A DNA stretch of 64,000 bases from Gossypium raimondii (GCF_025698545.1 NC_068570.1:53773924-53837923); one strand, 5' to 3'; counted from the stretch's first letter, positions 1-11,379 are shown. Notes: a model not told the origin generated them from the sequence alone. Numbers and translations: made by a program.

Positions 1-981
1 AGGCTTTGTGACTGACGTGTCACAGCGCCTTTTTGCTTGACTGGCTTTTTTGAAGAAACATTTAGCCAAGTTGCCCCCCACTGTAAACCTCAAAGTTTAA
101 TCCATTAGGGCGCCCAATTTGTGCCATCATTCTCCCAACTATTCTCAAGGTGTCGTACTCATGTGCAAATGAAGGCTCTCTTCTCCAAGGTAACCTCTTC
201 CTATTGCCTGATGGTCAATGCTTGCTTGTTCGTGTAAGCTTTGTCACCAACATAGCGTTTTGTCAATCAACGCATTTGACAACGAAAATCCAAAGAGAAA
301 GTCTAAATTTAGACTATTTCTTCCCAAATTTCCAACCTTTAAATTTAGTGTTCTAAACAATTGTCCTGTTTCGGGTTCCTATATTATTTAGAAACTTTTC
401 AGAGTAATATGCAAAACTTCTTTTGTGAAAGTTTTATTAGTCCATTAATCATTATCATAATAATGGACAAGAATAAAGTTGGTTCTGATCATAACTCAAA
501 AGAAATAAAACATCGAAGATAGTGGAAGAAGGATAACAAGGAAGTGGATCGAGAATGTGTATCTTAGCAAAAAGAAGAAAAAAATGTATTTTCAAGAATA
601 CACATATAAATAGAATAAGAACTAGGTGCCCCAGTTATCGCAACTTGAATTTCTCTGTACAAACTTTCTGAAGACCATTCTGAGTTTGACATGTGTTTAG
701 GAGATCTGTAATACTCTGTCAATGCTCCAAGACGCCGCATATCCTTTCTTGTTGGTTCAGGTAAAGCAAAATCATCATATGCCCCTGATCAAAATTTGAT
801 CCGCTCAAATCACCTCATGCCTCAATCCAATCAATATTTGAGCTGCCCTTTCCAGGTTTTCGACTCAAGCCCCCTTTGGTCTCAAGGTGCCTCTTGCGGG
901 TTTTCACCCTGGCCTCTCCAAAGTTTTTTTTTTGGGAAGCAAAGCGCCCTTTGCGGGTTTTCACTTTGGTTCTCTTTTCTT
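1..981 (-). other. Post-integrase spacer of element A
   Basis: Internal element sequence downstream (element sense) of the natural pol end near 982. It has no credible long ORF and no LTR terminus. Repeated phrases around 890-965 (GCGGGTTTTCAC, twice) suggest short internal duplications. The small ORFs here are chance. Confidence 0.6.
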
Positions 982-3405
982 TCAAGTGAAGTATTTCTTG
1001 ACGGAGTCTGGGTTTACAGGGTTTGGCAAACTTTTGCCATCCATCTCACATAGGATCAAAGCCCCTCCGGAAAAGGCTTTCTTTACAACATAGGGACCTT
1101 CCCAATTTGGCATCCATTTTCCTTTTGAATCTTTTTACATGGGGAGAATCTTTTTTAGCACCAAGTCTCCTTCACGAAACTCTCTGGGGCGGACCTTTTT
1201 ATTATAGGCTCGCATCATTCGTTTCTGGTACATTTGCCCATGACGAATAGCTCTTAGCCTCTTTTCTTCTATTAGGTTCAACTGATCGTATCGAGATTGG
1301 ACCCAATCGGCCTCGTCCAACTGTAGTTCAGATTGCACCCGTAGAGAGGAGATTTCAATTTCAATGGGTAATACCGCCTCCATTCCATATACCAGAGAAA
1401 AAGGTGTTGCTCCGGTAGAAGTTCTAACAGATGTTCGATAGGCAAGGAGAGCAAATGATAACTTCTCATGCCAATCCTTATAAGTTTCAGTCATTTTCCC
1501 CACGATCCTTTTGATGTTCTTATTGGCCGCCTCTACTGCGCCATTCATTTTTGGACGATACGGTGATGAGTTATGATGTTTGATTTTAAATTGGATGCAA
1601 ACCTCAGCTATTGTGCTATTATTCAAATTCAACGCATTGTCGGATATAATTTTCTCAGGCATTCCATATCGACAAATAATCTCCTTCTTCAAGAATTTAC
1701 TGACTGCTGACTTCGTGACATTTACGTATGAAGCAACCTTTACCCACTTGGTAAAGTAATCAATGACCACGAAGATGAAGCGATGCCCATTAGAAGCCTT
1801 TGGTGATATTGGCCCAATAACATCCATACCCCACATGGAAAACGGCCAAGGAGAGGTCATGACGTGAAGAGGTGAAGGAGGCGCATGTATTTTGTCTCCG
1901 TAAATTTGGCATTTGTGGCATTTCTTGGCGTAATCTATGCAATCTCCTTCCAGGGTGGGCCAATAGTACCCAAATCTCATGATTTGTCTGGCCATCGTAA
2001 AACCATTGGCGTGCGTCCCACAAATACCCTCATGTACTTCCTCCAATATTTTCTTGGCTTCCACGGCATCCACACATCTTAACAATACTTGATCCTTCCT
2101 TCTTTTGTATAACACTTCCCCATCTAGGACATATTCGATGGCTATTCTTCTCAGAGTTCTTTTGTCATTCTCTGTCGCTTGATTAGGGTACTCCCGATTC
2201 TTCACGTACTGTAGGATATTCTGATACCAAGGACAATCATCTTTTCCCTCCTCTTCAATATTGTAGCAATGAGCTGGGGTCTCATAGATACTCATCTGAA
2301 TAGGCCTCATTGCCTCGAGTCTATTCACCTGAATCATTGAAGCTAGAGTAGCTAATGAGTCAGCCATCTGGTTTTCCTCTCGTGGGAGATAATAGAAGGT
2401 GATATCGTCAAATTCATCAGTCAATTCGAGGACCAGTTTTCTATAATCGATTAACTTAGGGTCCCTAGTCTCCCATTCCCCTTTAAGTTGGTATATCACC
2501 AATGCAGAATCCCCATATACTCTTAGCACTTTGATGTTTCGTTCAATGGCTGCATGAATGCCCATAATACATGCTTCATATTCTGCCATATTATTTGTGC
2601 AATCGAAGTCCAACTTGCTAGCAACAGGATAATGATCTCCCTTTGGGGATACCAAGACTGCCCCAATTCCATTACCCGTAGCATTTGAAGCTCCATCAAA
2701 ATTTAACCTCCATACGCTATCCATCTGAGGATTCTCTTCAGTGTTCACCACATACTTCAGGTCTTCATTTGGAAAATCGAAGTTCAAAGTCTCATAGTCT
2801 TCCAAGGCTCTACTAGCTAAGAAGTCAGCTATCGCACTTCCCTTTATGGCCTTCTGACTTACATATACTATGTCAAATTCCGAGAGCAGGATCTGCCATC
2901 TAGCCATTCTCCCGTTTAAAGCAGTCGATTCCATCATATACTTTAAAGGATCTAACTTTGAAATCAGCCAAGTCGTATGATACAACATATACTGCCATAG
3001 TCTTCGGGTTGCCCAGATTAAAGTGCAACACAACTTCTCAATTGATGAGTATCTCATTTCTCAATCAGTAAATTTCTTGCTGAGATAGCTTATTACCTTT
3101 TCTTTTTTTCCCGTCTCATCATGTTGGCCCAATACGCATCCCATGGAATTCTCCAACACTGTTAGATATAATATCAATGGCCTATCTGGACTTGGCGGCG
3201 ATAAGACTGGAGTATTAACCAAGTACTGCTTTATCTTATCGAAAGCTCTCTGGCATTCTTCATCTCATTCACCCGGATTATGCTTCTTTAAGAGACGGAA
3301 TACTGGATCATATTTCTCCGTCAGTTGTGAGATGAATCGAGTAATGTAATTTAATCTCCCTAGGAAACCTCGAACTTCCTTCTGAGTGCGCAGGGGAGGT
3401 AAATC
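982..3405 (-). pseudogene. Element A pol, C-terminal part: RNase H, archaeal-type RNase H, integrase
   Basis: The longest open piece is 1135-3057 (640 aa). Its start holds the tail of the Ty3-type RNase H and connection. A second RNase H follows at about residues 115-240, with the acidic set D121 (FDGAS), E161 (MAEYEA), D183 (GDSAL) and a final D in QMADSLA. The integrase zinc finger lies at about 342-383 (H, H, C, C). The catalytic core has D412 (GMDVIG), D473 (ISDN) and E509 (GAVEAA), a D,D-35-E spacing. Integrase-tail coding resemblance runs past the stop at 1135 to a natural stop near 982. Further stops lie upstream between 3058 and 3405 in the same frame as the RT piece. Chain-terminating changes make it non-functional as a whole. 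Confidence 0.9.
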
Positions 3406-4463
3406 TCATATTGCTTTTACTTTGTCTGGGTCTACTTCAATCCCTTTTTTGCTAACTATGAAGCCTAATAACTTCCCTGATCTGGCTCCAAATGTGCACT
3501 TTGCCGGGTTAAGCTTGAGCTGAAATTTCCTCAATCCCAAAAATAACTTTTTCAAGACTTGAACATGCTCTTCTTCCGTTCTAGACTTCGCAATCATATC
3601 ATCCACATAGACTTCGATCTCCTTGTGCATCATGTTGTGAAACAAAGTCACCACAGCTCTTTGATATGTTGCTCCCGCATTTTTCAATCCGAAGGGCATT
3701 ACCTTGTAACAAAATGTTCCCCATAAGGTAATGAATGTGGTTTTCCTCATGTCTTCAGGATGCATCTTTATTTGATTGTACCCAGAGAAGCCATCCATGA
3801 AAGAAAACAATGAATAGCCCGCCGTGTTATCTACCAAGGTATCAATGTGAGGCAATGGAAAATTATCTTTTGGACTCGCCTTGTTCAAATCCTTATAATC
3901 CACACACATTCGTACCTTTCCATCTTTTTTGGGAATAGGGACGATGTTTGCTACCCAATCCGAATACTTGACCTCTTGTAAGAATCCGGCGTCGAATTGC
4001 CTTTTGACTTCTTCTTTTATTTTCAACACAATATCAGGTCTCATTCTCCTGAGCTTCTACTGAAGGGTTTACAATCCTCTTTTATGGGCAGATGATGCAC
4101 AACAATGTTAGTGCTTAGCCCGGGCATATCTTGGTACGACCACGCGAAAACATCTTTGAACTTTCGGAGTAAATTAATGAGGTCTTGTTTTGTCTTTGCA
4201 GTGATTTCAGTACCAATTTTCACCTCTTTTCCATCCTCTAGGCTCACGATTTCTAATAATTCCCTATGAGGTAGGATCTGTTTATCCTCTTGTTCCACCA
4301 TTCTTTGCAAGTCCGGAGACACACCATAATCTTCGTCATTTTCAAAGTCGTGAGATCCCTCCAAACACATTTCTTGCTCAAAAATAGGCTCCGTGTTTGA
4401 AGCAGCATCACTTATGTTGTTGATATCTGAAGACCTATGAAGGCATATCAAAGAATATACCAA
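3406..4463 (-). pseudogene. Element A reverse transcriptase with N-terminal linker
   Basis: The 212-aa piece at 3406-4044 is a Ty3/Gypsy RT: the catalytic box YVDDM is intact and the KDGKVRMCVDYKDLNKA and FSFMDGFSGYNQI regions are plain. The 140-aa piece at 4041-4463 is the linker upstream, with the AWSYQDMPG segment typical of plant Gypsy pol. The pieces are in different frames and meet at about 4041-4047. Compared with element B, a one-base deletion plus a nonsense change explain the break. The RT piece is in frame with the RNase H/integrase ORF but is separated from it by stops at 3406 and further on. Confidence 0.9.
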
Positions 4464-4700
4464 GAATATATAAATTTATGAAAAAATATTTATGCAAAAG
4501 AGTTACAAATGAAAGAATTATTTGTAAGACAATTAATCAAATGGAAAATATTTATTTGCATGTAAAGGAAAAAAAAGGTGACTGATCGAGATGAATGTTG
4601 ATATGTATTTCATTAAAATGATGATATTTAGGCCCAAAGCCTATTTCACAAAAGATTTCATATCGTTCCTAGGCCAAAACAACAAGAATGTTTTGAGCAT
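4444..4700 (-). other. Candidate intron between protease and RT of element A
   Basis: A gap of about 250 bp without coding potential separates the protease ORF from the RT ORF. On the minus strand it ends in a T-rich stretch and an AG directly before the RT-linker coding sequence. Element B has the same arrangement with a cleaner acceptor (CACCTTTCAG, near 14,441). Ogre elements are known to carry an intron here. I could not fix the donor site. Confidence 0.5.
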
Positions 4701-5800
4701 TATTCTGAATAAGCCCTAAAGACTACAGGGATTTCTTCAGCAGTCTAATTGTTTAGCTCGCTCCCCGGCTCATAAGGGCGGATCTCCAACAAGGCCCCTT
4801 TTTTTGCTGCTTCCACAGTGTTGATATGAACATTTTCCAGCATTCCTTCAATGCCTTTTCTACCGGACACTCCACACTCAGAATGAATAAATCCTCCCGA
4901 CACAAAGGATGTAGATATGTGGGGAAAGGTTAAAGGCTCCCACTTAGCTTCATATCCGCTCAAACGCGCCCTTCTTTTCTCTTGTCTCTTCTCTATTTCT
5001 TTCTTTTTCTGCTTCATGTCTGGCTTGTATCCTAAGCCAAAACTATCGAACTTTTCCTTGACATTGGAGCTTCAATCCTTCCACGAAGATATTTTCCCGA
5101 TCCTTTCCACAGTGGGGCTCCTCTTCCTACCATCAATCGCAACCCCATTTCGGTGGTCCTGGATATTTTTGGTATTAGAATTCTGCTTCCCTCCGCAATA
5201 AACATCGCGTTCACAAATTCTAACGACCGAAAAGAACATTCCAGTGCCTCATCGTTGATGTCCACATAAGGTGCATCACTGGTCATCATTGTGATAATAT
5301 CTTCCTCTGCATCTATTGTTACCAACTGACCCTCCGATACCAACTTCACCTTCTGATGTAATGATGAAGGTACTGCCCCCGATGAGTGTATCCATGGTCT
5401 TCCCAATAGACAGTTGTAGGAAGGCTTAATATCCATTACCAAGAAGTCCACCTCATAAGTGATTGGGCCAATCCTTAACGGTACCTAAATTCTCCCCATA
5501 ACCTTCTTTTTCGTTCCATCAAATGCCCTTACTATACTCTGGCATGCTTTCATGTGTGAACTGTCCACGGTAATCGACCAAGAGTGGATAGAGGCAATAC
5601 ATTCAGTGCAGATCCATTATCAACCAGGGCCCCCGGGAGTGTGTACCCTTTGCATCGGACAGTAACGTGCTGGGCTTTAGTAGAACCCCTTCCTCCGGAT
5701 GGTATTTCGTCATCATTGAAGAAGATAAAATTGTCAGCGCCTATGTTGTTGATCAACCGATCTAGCTTGTTTACCGAAATATCGTCGGCCACATATGTTT
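4701..5800 (-). pseudogene. Element A aspartic protease region
   Basis: Three open pieces carry this domain. The piece at 5550-5792 contains the retropepsin-like active site ALVDNGSALNVLPLSTL, with DNGS in place of the usual D-S/T-G-S, a variant I recall as common in this lineage. The piece at 5032-5451 holds the downstream part with YNCLLGRPWIHSSGAVPSSLH. The piece at 4745-5017 is the tail, ending at a stop where coding resemblance still continues a little way. Stops and frame changes between pieces show decay. It would process the Gag-Pol precursor in an active element. Confidence 0.8.
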
Positions 5801-5876
5801 CGTTTAGTACCTTCAGAAGCGCATTCCGATGTATTTCTGAGCCTAGGAGTAAAGCTAATACAGAAATGCGGGCTGG

Positions 5877-6293
5877 CTATTTGTGCAGTTGCTCCACAAC
5901 ACTGTATTCACTGTGCTTCAAAAACTTCAAAAACTCTTTTGCCTCATCTTCTTTTATTGGTTCATTAACCAATGGCTCAACTTCTGCTGCTTTTCCTTTC
6001 CTCTGTTCTTTCTTCCAATTCTCTTCTCTGGACGACTCTGCTTGAGTGTCATATCGTTTCCTATTGCGTGTGTAAGAACCTATTTCCTGGCTTTCTTCCG
6101 CTTCTTTTCCCAAGATGGTCACATTGCACCCATAATTCCACGGCACCATTTTGCTATCCTTATACAAGAAATTTGATGGTTTTTGAATTACAACTTTCGG
6201 TGTTACCTGAGCCCTAGCTTCATTACCCTTAGGCGTGAGATAATGACCACAGGATGATTTATTTTGGAGTTCTGTTCGACTCGACTCGCGCAT
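5877..6293 (-). pseudogene. Element A gag-protease linker
   Basis: 138 aa, charged, ending with EAKEFLKFLKHSEYSVVEQL, a segment that normally runs straight into the protease domain of these elements. It has no catalytic motif of its own. It is in another frame from the gag piece upstream (6457-7143), so a frameshift lies at about 6294-6456, where coding resemblance is poor. Confidence 0.65.
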
Positions 6294-6456
6294 ATGCTCC
6301 TCCTTTCTTCCGCCTCTTCATAAACGTCATCTCTTTGTTATCCATCATGTTTTGAACCAAAGCCTGAATCCTTCACATTCTTGGATTTCGTGCCCTGTTT
6401 TATGGTGGAATTCACAATAATTTTCCATTCGTACCCTTCCTCAAAATTTGAAATAA

Positions 6457-8010
6457 CTAACCTCTCTTTGCCATCTCTTTCCGGACCCGTTTCAACGGAG
6501 TTTTTACTTCAGCAACGTCAGACTTGACTTCTCCTCTCGTACCTTCGCTCACCATATTCACCCCCTTATCAGCGTGATTAGGTAACGGATTTTCTGCGTT
6601 AGGTGAGTCGTCAAGTTTAACAACACCTAATTTGATAAGTCCTTCCACTACTTTCTTGAAAGCTGTACAATTTTCTATTGAGTGCCCTGAAATTCCCGCG
6701 TGATAATCACATTGTGTATTCGTGTCATACCATTTTGGATATGGGGGTTGTAGAGGACTCAAGTAACGAGGGGCAACAACATGTGCATTGAATAAAGTCT
6801 GATACAACTCCTTGTATGACATTGGGATTGGCATGAATTGGGGCTTTTTAGTAGTTTGCCTAGCTCTCGACTCTTGTCTTGACGATCCCGGTTGATTAGC
6901 AACCACTTTCTTTGGTTGATTCACAGTAATTGACCTACCGTAGGCATTCACATTATTCACTTCATTTTCTCTTTTCCTCGGGGCTGCCCTTCTATTATTC
7001 TCCCCTCCATCTATTCTTCCATTTTTAATGGCATGCTCAATCATTTCACCATTCATGATTATATCCGAGAAATTCTTTGAAGCGCTTCCCAACATGTGAG
7101 TAATGAATGGGGCCTTCAATGTATTAATAAAAAGCGTCGTCATCTCTTTTTCTAAAAACGGTGGTTGTACCTAAACTGCCACCTCTCTCCACCTCTGCGC
7201 GTACTGTCTGAAGCTTTCGTTCGATTTTTTTTCTAAATTCTGCAGAGTTATCCTGTCAGGCATCATTTCCGAGACATGATCGTATTGTCTCATGAAAGCC
7301 GGTGTCAAATCCTTCCAAGTAGCAATTTTTGTTCTGCTCAGCTGATTATACCACTTTGACACCGCTCCTGTAAGACTTTCCTGAAAGTAATGTATTAATA
7401 ATTGATCATTATTAATATACCCTGTCATTCTTCTGCAAAACATAGTAATATGGGCTTCTGGGCAACTGGTCCCGTTATATTTCTCAAATTCCGGCATTTT
7501 AAATTTGTAAGGTAGCACCAAGTCCGAAACCAAGCTCAGGTCTTTTGCGTCTATCCCACGATAGCTTTCAATGCTTTCTATTGCCCTAAACTTCTCTTCT
7601 ATCCATTTCCATTTCTCCTCAAATTGTTTTGGAAGTTCCTCTTTCGCCTTGTCCTTTTTAGCCATCTCATCAAGATCTGGGATAGCAATATTATTCGGGC
7701 TATCTCCGGGATTAGAGCCCACTCCGGGTTGAAAATTCATTGGTATTAAAGCATCACCTTGGAACTGCTGAGGCCTAACCGACACAGAGGGTCTTTGTGG
7801 ATGCAGCTCAGTCTGAACCTGCGCGTGCGGAGACGTGAAACCTGGAGGATAAAGTGGTTCGCTATTGTTTTCTTCCTCATTAATAATCACAGGTCCTTTT
7901 TCCTTATCCACTCCCTTCAATAATTGCGTCATCTTAGTTATCAGATCATTTTGAGACTCCTGCATCATTTGTTCCATGTCATGCTGAATTTTTTCTATTT
8001 GCTCTTTCAT
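6457..8010 (-). pseudogene. Element A gag (capsid and nucleocapsid-like zinc motif)
   Basis: Two pieces in the same frame are separated by one stop at about 7168-7170. The upstream piece, 7171-8010 (279 aa), starts with a coiled coil (EQIEKIQHDMEQMMQ). It then carries the Retrotrans_gag capsid domain, from about residue 170 (KMPEFEKYNGTSCPEAHI) to WKDLTPAFMRQYDH and the QRWREVA end. The downstream piece, 6457-7143 (228 aa), holds the rest of the capsid and a C/H-rich zinc-knuckle-like stretch, CDYHAGISGHSIENC. The separating stop fits a single CAG-to-TAG change. In an active element this protein packages the RNA. Confidence 0.85.
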
Positions 8011-8331
8011 TTACACCTGCAACTGGTCTTGCATTTCCTTTTGAAGTCGCTCTAGCTTTTCCAGCCTTTGGTCCATAATTTTTGACTTAGCTCGAGTGCC
8101 ATAACTTTGTCGGTTTTCCAGGTTAACTGAAATAATTTTATTTGATTAGGGTTCTTTAATGGTCATTAATGCATATGATGTGATGCAATGCATGAAAAGA
8201 ATGCAAAAAAGAGGCACTGATTCTAATTCAACTTCATTAGAAAACTTTACTAGAAAAGAAGTTTCTTTACATAAAATAGATTACATATATGGCTTTGCTC
8301 TTACACTCAAAGCCTTAACCTTTCTAAGAAG

Positions 8332-8838
8332 CTAAGCTAATTCACGGCCCCGATTTGACTCCGACTCGTATTTCAAACTTAATAAATCAGCCTGAACTGC
8401 TAGGGTCTGCAAATGATCAGCTACTTCGCGTACTTGAGCCATCGCCTCGCCCATAATATAATCTCTTTCTCTGATCTGATCTTGAGATCGATGGAATTGC
8501 CCTTGCCACTGCTCATTACTTTTCTCCAGAAGCTCTATTCGAAGTTCACTATTTTGCAATGCATCCTCGAGCTCTCCTACTTGTCCTTTTAATCCTTCAA
8601 TTTTGTCTAAGCTTGCCTTTAATTCAACCGTAGAATTACGACTACGGTATTGGTAAAGCGATCTTTCTAGTTCTGTTACTCGGACCTTCAACTCCGTCTT
8701 CTCATTTTGGCAGACTAGTAGACTCTCTCCTAAAGTAACTTCTCGAGCTCGAGTATCCTGAAATTTCTTTTCCCACTGATTAGCTTTCGATTTTTCCTCC
8801 TGAATTTCCTGTCGCCATTGTTCTGGCGTTTTACCCAA
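8332..8838 (-). pseudogene. Element A ORF1, C-terminal coiled coil (frameshifted off)
   Basis: 168 aa of nearly continuous heptad-rich sequence: many E, K, Q and L, including LEGALEDALQ-like repeats and a central KIEGLKGQVGELEDAL. It follows the ORF1 piece at 8970-10436, which also ends in a coiled coil, but in a different frame. The most likely reading is one ORF1 protein with a long C-terminal coiled coil, split by a frameshift at about 8839-8969. A separate gene is less likely. 8011-8331 is non-coding spacer before gag. Confidence 0.6.
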
Positions 8839-8969
8839 GCCAGCAGTTCTTATAGACCTACGCAGCTTCTTGTAGTCCGTCTTTAGGCTGTCTAAATCTT
8901 CTTCTGCCTTGTTCTTTCCTTTCTCAATTTGTCAGCCTCCAGTCTTTGAATGTCCACATCCAGTCCTAA

Positions 8970-10436
8970 CTATAGTTTTTCTTCCTCTAGTTGCTCTATC
9001 TTCTTCCCTAACTCCAAACTCCTCTTTTCAAATTCTTGTTTGATGATTTCTATCTCAGAGGGCAATATTTGTAGGTGCTCCTCTAAAGATCGAGCAGTTT
9101 CTAGATTTGATGCTGGGATATTGTCATTGACCCTTTGATCATGCCACTGACTATACTCGGGGGTCATCACCGGTCCCACAGCTAAGATTTTCATTCGGCG
9201 AGTCTGGTTCCAGGCATTAGACATTTCTCGAACCCTTTTCTTGTAATTGTCCTCCTTATAGGAAAATTCATAATGGGCCAACCCCTGTGTTGCTGTTATG
9301 AATTGTCGTGATCTAAACTGTCTTGATACGAGTAGAGGAGCATATTCGATAGCTCTCCATATTTCGAGCAGAGGAACCCAATCAAAATCTCCACACCGGT
9401 ATAAAATCTCATCAGGAATTAACCAAGGAGTCCTCCACTCAACATCTTCATCTTGGAGATTCTGGAGTATCGCCATCCACTTTTCTTCTGAAACGTCATC
9501 TCGTCTTGGCGTGGTCACCAATTCTTCTAGAGGAGAATAGCTATCAGAGAATACCCGATAAGAGATCTTTTCTACTTTCCAGAATTGGCTATGAAACCAT
9601 GCTAGTAAGAGCTGGGCACATCCAATGAACCTTCCCTCTTCAGCTCTCCGGCATGCGTTCAAATATCTGAAAGTTTCAGCCAGTATTGCCGGAACGGGAG
9701 TAACCCCTTTACCAAGCCGATCAAACAGATCAGAAACGTCCTCGTCTATATGTCCTAATGCTTTGGGGAAGACCACTAGTCCGTAGATACCTAAAGTGAA
9801 GACATCGACCCTTTTCTTTACATCAGGATGTACCAGCACCAAATTTCGCAAGCTTTTCCAAGGAACGCATTTACTATCGCCTTTCTGCTGGATTCGGGCA
9901 GCAACCCACTGCTCACCCATCCCAGTAATGTTCATTAATTTCTTTAACAACGGAAGGGCCCCAGCAGCTCTAGAGTAAGCCTTGTCGACTTGAATCTTTG
10001 GGCACCGAAGCAAGGTCGTATACTCATCCACAGTAGGCGTCAAGTCCACTTTTTCGAAAATGAAACAACCATAGGCGGGATTCCAAAATTGAGCAAGGGC
10101 TCGAAATAAATACTTGTCCACTTTGACACTGAGCAGATAAGGCAGGTCACCGTAGTTACAATAGAACAGGTGCTTGGTCTCGACATCCCATTGATCCCAA
10201 ACTTCTTTCATTTCCCGAATGTCATTCTGGATTACACTGATACGGGTGAAATCCCACAATTCTGACATGTGTCCCTTGGTAAGACTATCGCCTTTCTCCC
10301 GTTGTGTCGTCTCAGCCCATATTCGCACAGCCGCATTATCTTCTACTTTATCAAGAAACCCCTTTTCCATGATAAGCTTTCTATTTAGATACTGAACGTG
10401 AATCGACACCTCTTTTAGAATAAAAATGCCATGCAA
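8970..10436 (-). CDS. Element A ORF1: DUF7745-like retroelement protein
   Basis: 488 aa. The globular part, about residues 25-370, has the sequence style of the DUF7745 family, which I recall as very abundant in cotton annotations. Marks are a KGDSLTKGHMSELWDFT start region, PTVDEYTTLLRCP, and ACRRAEEGRFIGCAQLLLAWFHSQFWK. The C-terminus (about 445-488) is a coiled coil (EIIKQEFEKRSLELGKKIEQLEEE). Tat/Ogre elements carry an additional ORF before gag of unknown function, and position and strand fit that role. The start is probably the internal Met at about residue 23 (MEKGFLDK), because the first 22 residues have no counterpart in element B. It is uninterrupted, unlike gag and pol. Confidence 0.75.
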   Translation of the reverse strand: MHGIFILKEVSIHVQYLNRKLIMEKGFLDKVEDNAAVRIWAETTQREKGDSLTKGHMSELWDFTRISVIQNDIREMKEVWDQWDVETKHLFYCNYGDLPYLLSVKVDKYLFRALAQFWNPAYGCFIFEKVDLTPTVDEYTTLLRCPKIQVDKAYSRAAGALPLLKKLMNITGMGEQWVAARIQQKGDSKCVPWKSLRNLVLVHPDVKKRVDVFTLGIYGLVVFPKALGHIDEDVSDLFDRLGKGVTPVPAILAETFRYLNACRRAEEGRFIGCAQLLLAWFHSQFWKVEKISYRVFSDSYSPLEELVTTPRRDDVSEEKWMAILQNLQDEDVEWRTPWLIPDEILYRCGDFDWVPLLEIWRAIEYAPLLVSRQFRSRQFITATQGLAHYEFSYKEDNYKKRVREMSNAWNQTRRMKILAVGPVMTPEYSQWHDQRVNDNIPASNLETARSLEEHLQILPSEIEIIKQEFEKRSLELGKKIEQLEEEKL

Positions 10437-10980
10437 TCACAAACAAACAAATAAATATTAAACACTGAACAAGATCTAAAGTAAATGATGATAAATAAAG
10501 CATCCATTTGGGTAAGTACTAAGGTTTGGCGGAGTTCCATCTAGGTGGGTTCCTATGGCTCACTACATGTGGTTCGGTTCTAAAGTAAGGGTACCTGAAC
10601 CAACAGATTCCTCGATCCTCACCCATTATAGGCTCATATGGACTGAGTTCAGTTCAGGGGAATACATTTCCCTATGGCCATGCGGAGATGAAAATCTCAC
10701 GAAGACATAGGTACGGATGTATCCCGGAAGTGATTCACTATTCCATGCGGAGGTTAAAACCTCACGAAGGCGTAGTTTCTCACTCCCACTTAAAAGGTGT
10801 GACCCATGGTCATGCAATGCAATGTGCAGAGGTATATAAAAATAAAATACAGAACATGATGAAAAATATAACTCACAACAAAGAAAATGCAATGAGAGGA
10901 TCGTAGATTTAAATCAAATTTTAAACTTTCGAAAAAAAGACAAGAAATAATCAACATGTGGCTTGACTCTCTTATTCTGG
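10437..10980 (-). other. 5' leader of element A with two stem-loops
   Basis: Non-coding leader between the primer site and ORF1. It contains two imperfect tandem stem-loop units at 10671-10711 and 10726-10787. Each has an outer stem, the core GCGGAG...CTCACGAAG and an inner stem. Unit 1 pairs GAGAT with ATCTC around GAAA (plus-strand reading). Unit 2 pairs GAGGT with ACCTC around TAAA. Element B has the same pair. Small ORFs at 10626-11080 are shadows. Confidence 0.6.
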
Positions 10981-11000
10981 GTCCCCAGCGGAGTCGCCAA
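10981..11000 (-). other. Primer-binding site of element A
   Basis: Two bases after the LTR end the minus strand reads TTGGCGACTCCGCTGGGGAC. This complements a tRNA 3' end of the form ...GGAGTCGCCA and has the position and length of a retrotransposon minus-strand primer site. I recall tRNA-Arg as the primer for Ogre-type elements; the exact tRNA is not proven here. Confidence 0.8.
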
Positions 11001-11379
11001 GCTGTTGACACCATTTTTTTGATGAAAACGGGGTCCACTTGGATTTTGAAAATGAAAACAAAAACGGGAGTCGCCACCAATCCTTTTTGATGAGGTGTGA
11101 TCGGGTCACCTCGAAAAGTGATTGTTTTTAATAAACGAATTAATTTTTATTAAAACAACGATTTTGGTCTGCGAAATTCAGAAAAATGGGTTCGGGAGTC
11201 GGTTACGCACGAGGAAGGATTAGCACACTCAATACGCCCAAAATTGGTACCTAGTTGATTACTTAATGTCTTGGTGTCGAAAATTGAGAACTCGAAAAGA
11301 ATTTAAAAATATGATCCCTCTTTATATTGCGTTATTTTAAAATTACTCGAATAAATCAAAATGAAAAATGCCTTCTTAT

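Noticed and set aside
1135..3057. 640-aa ORF as a host gene
   Set aside because: It contains RNase H and integrase catalytic motifs and sits in Ty3/Gypsy order with RT, protease and gag.
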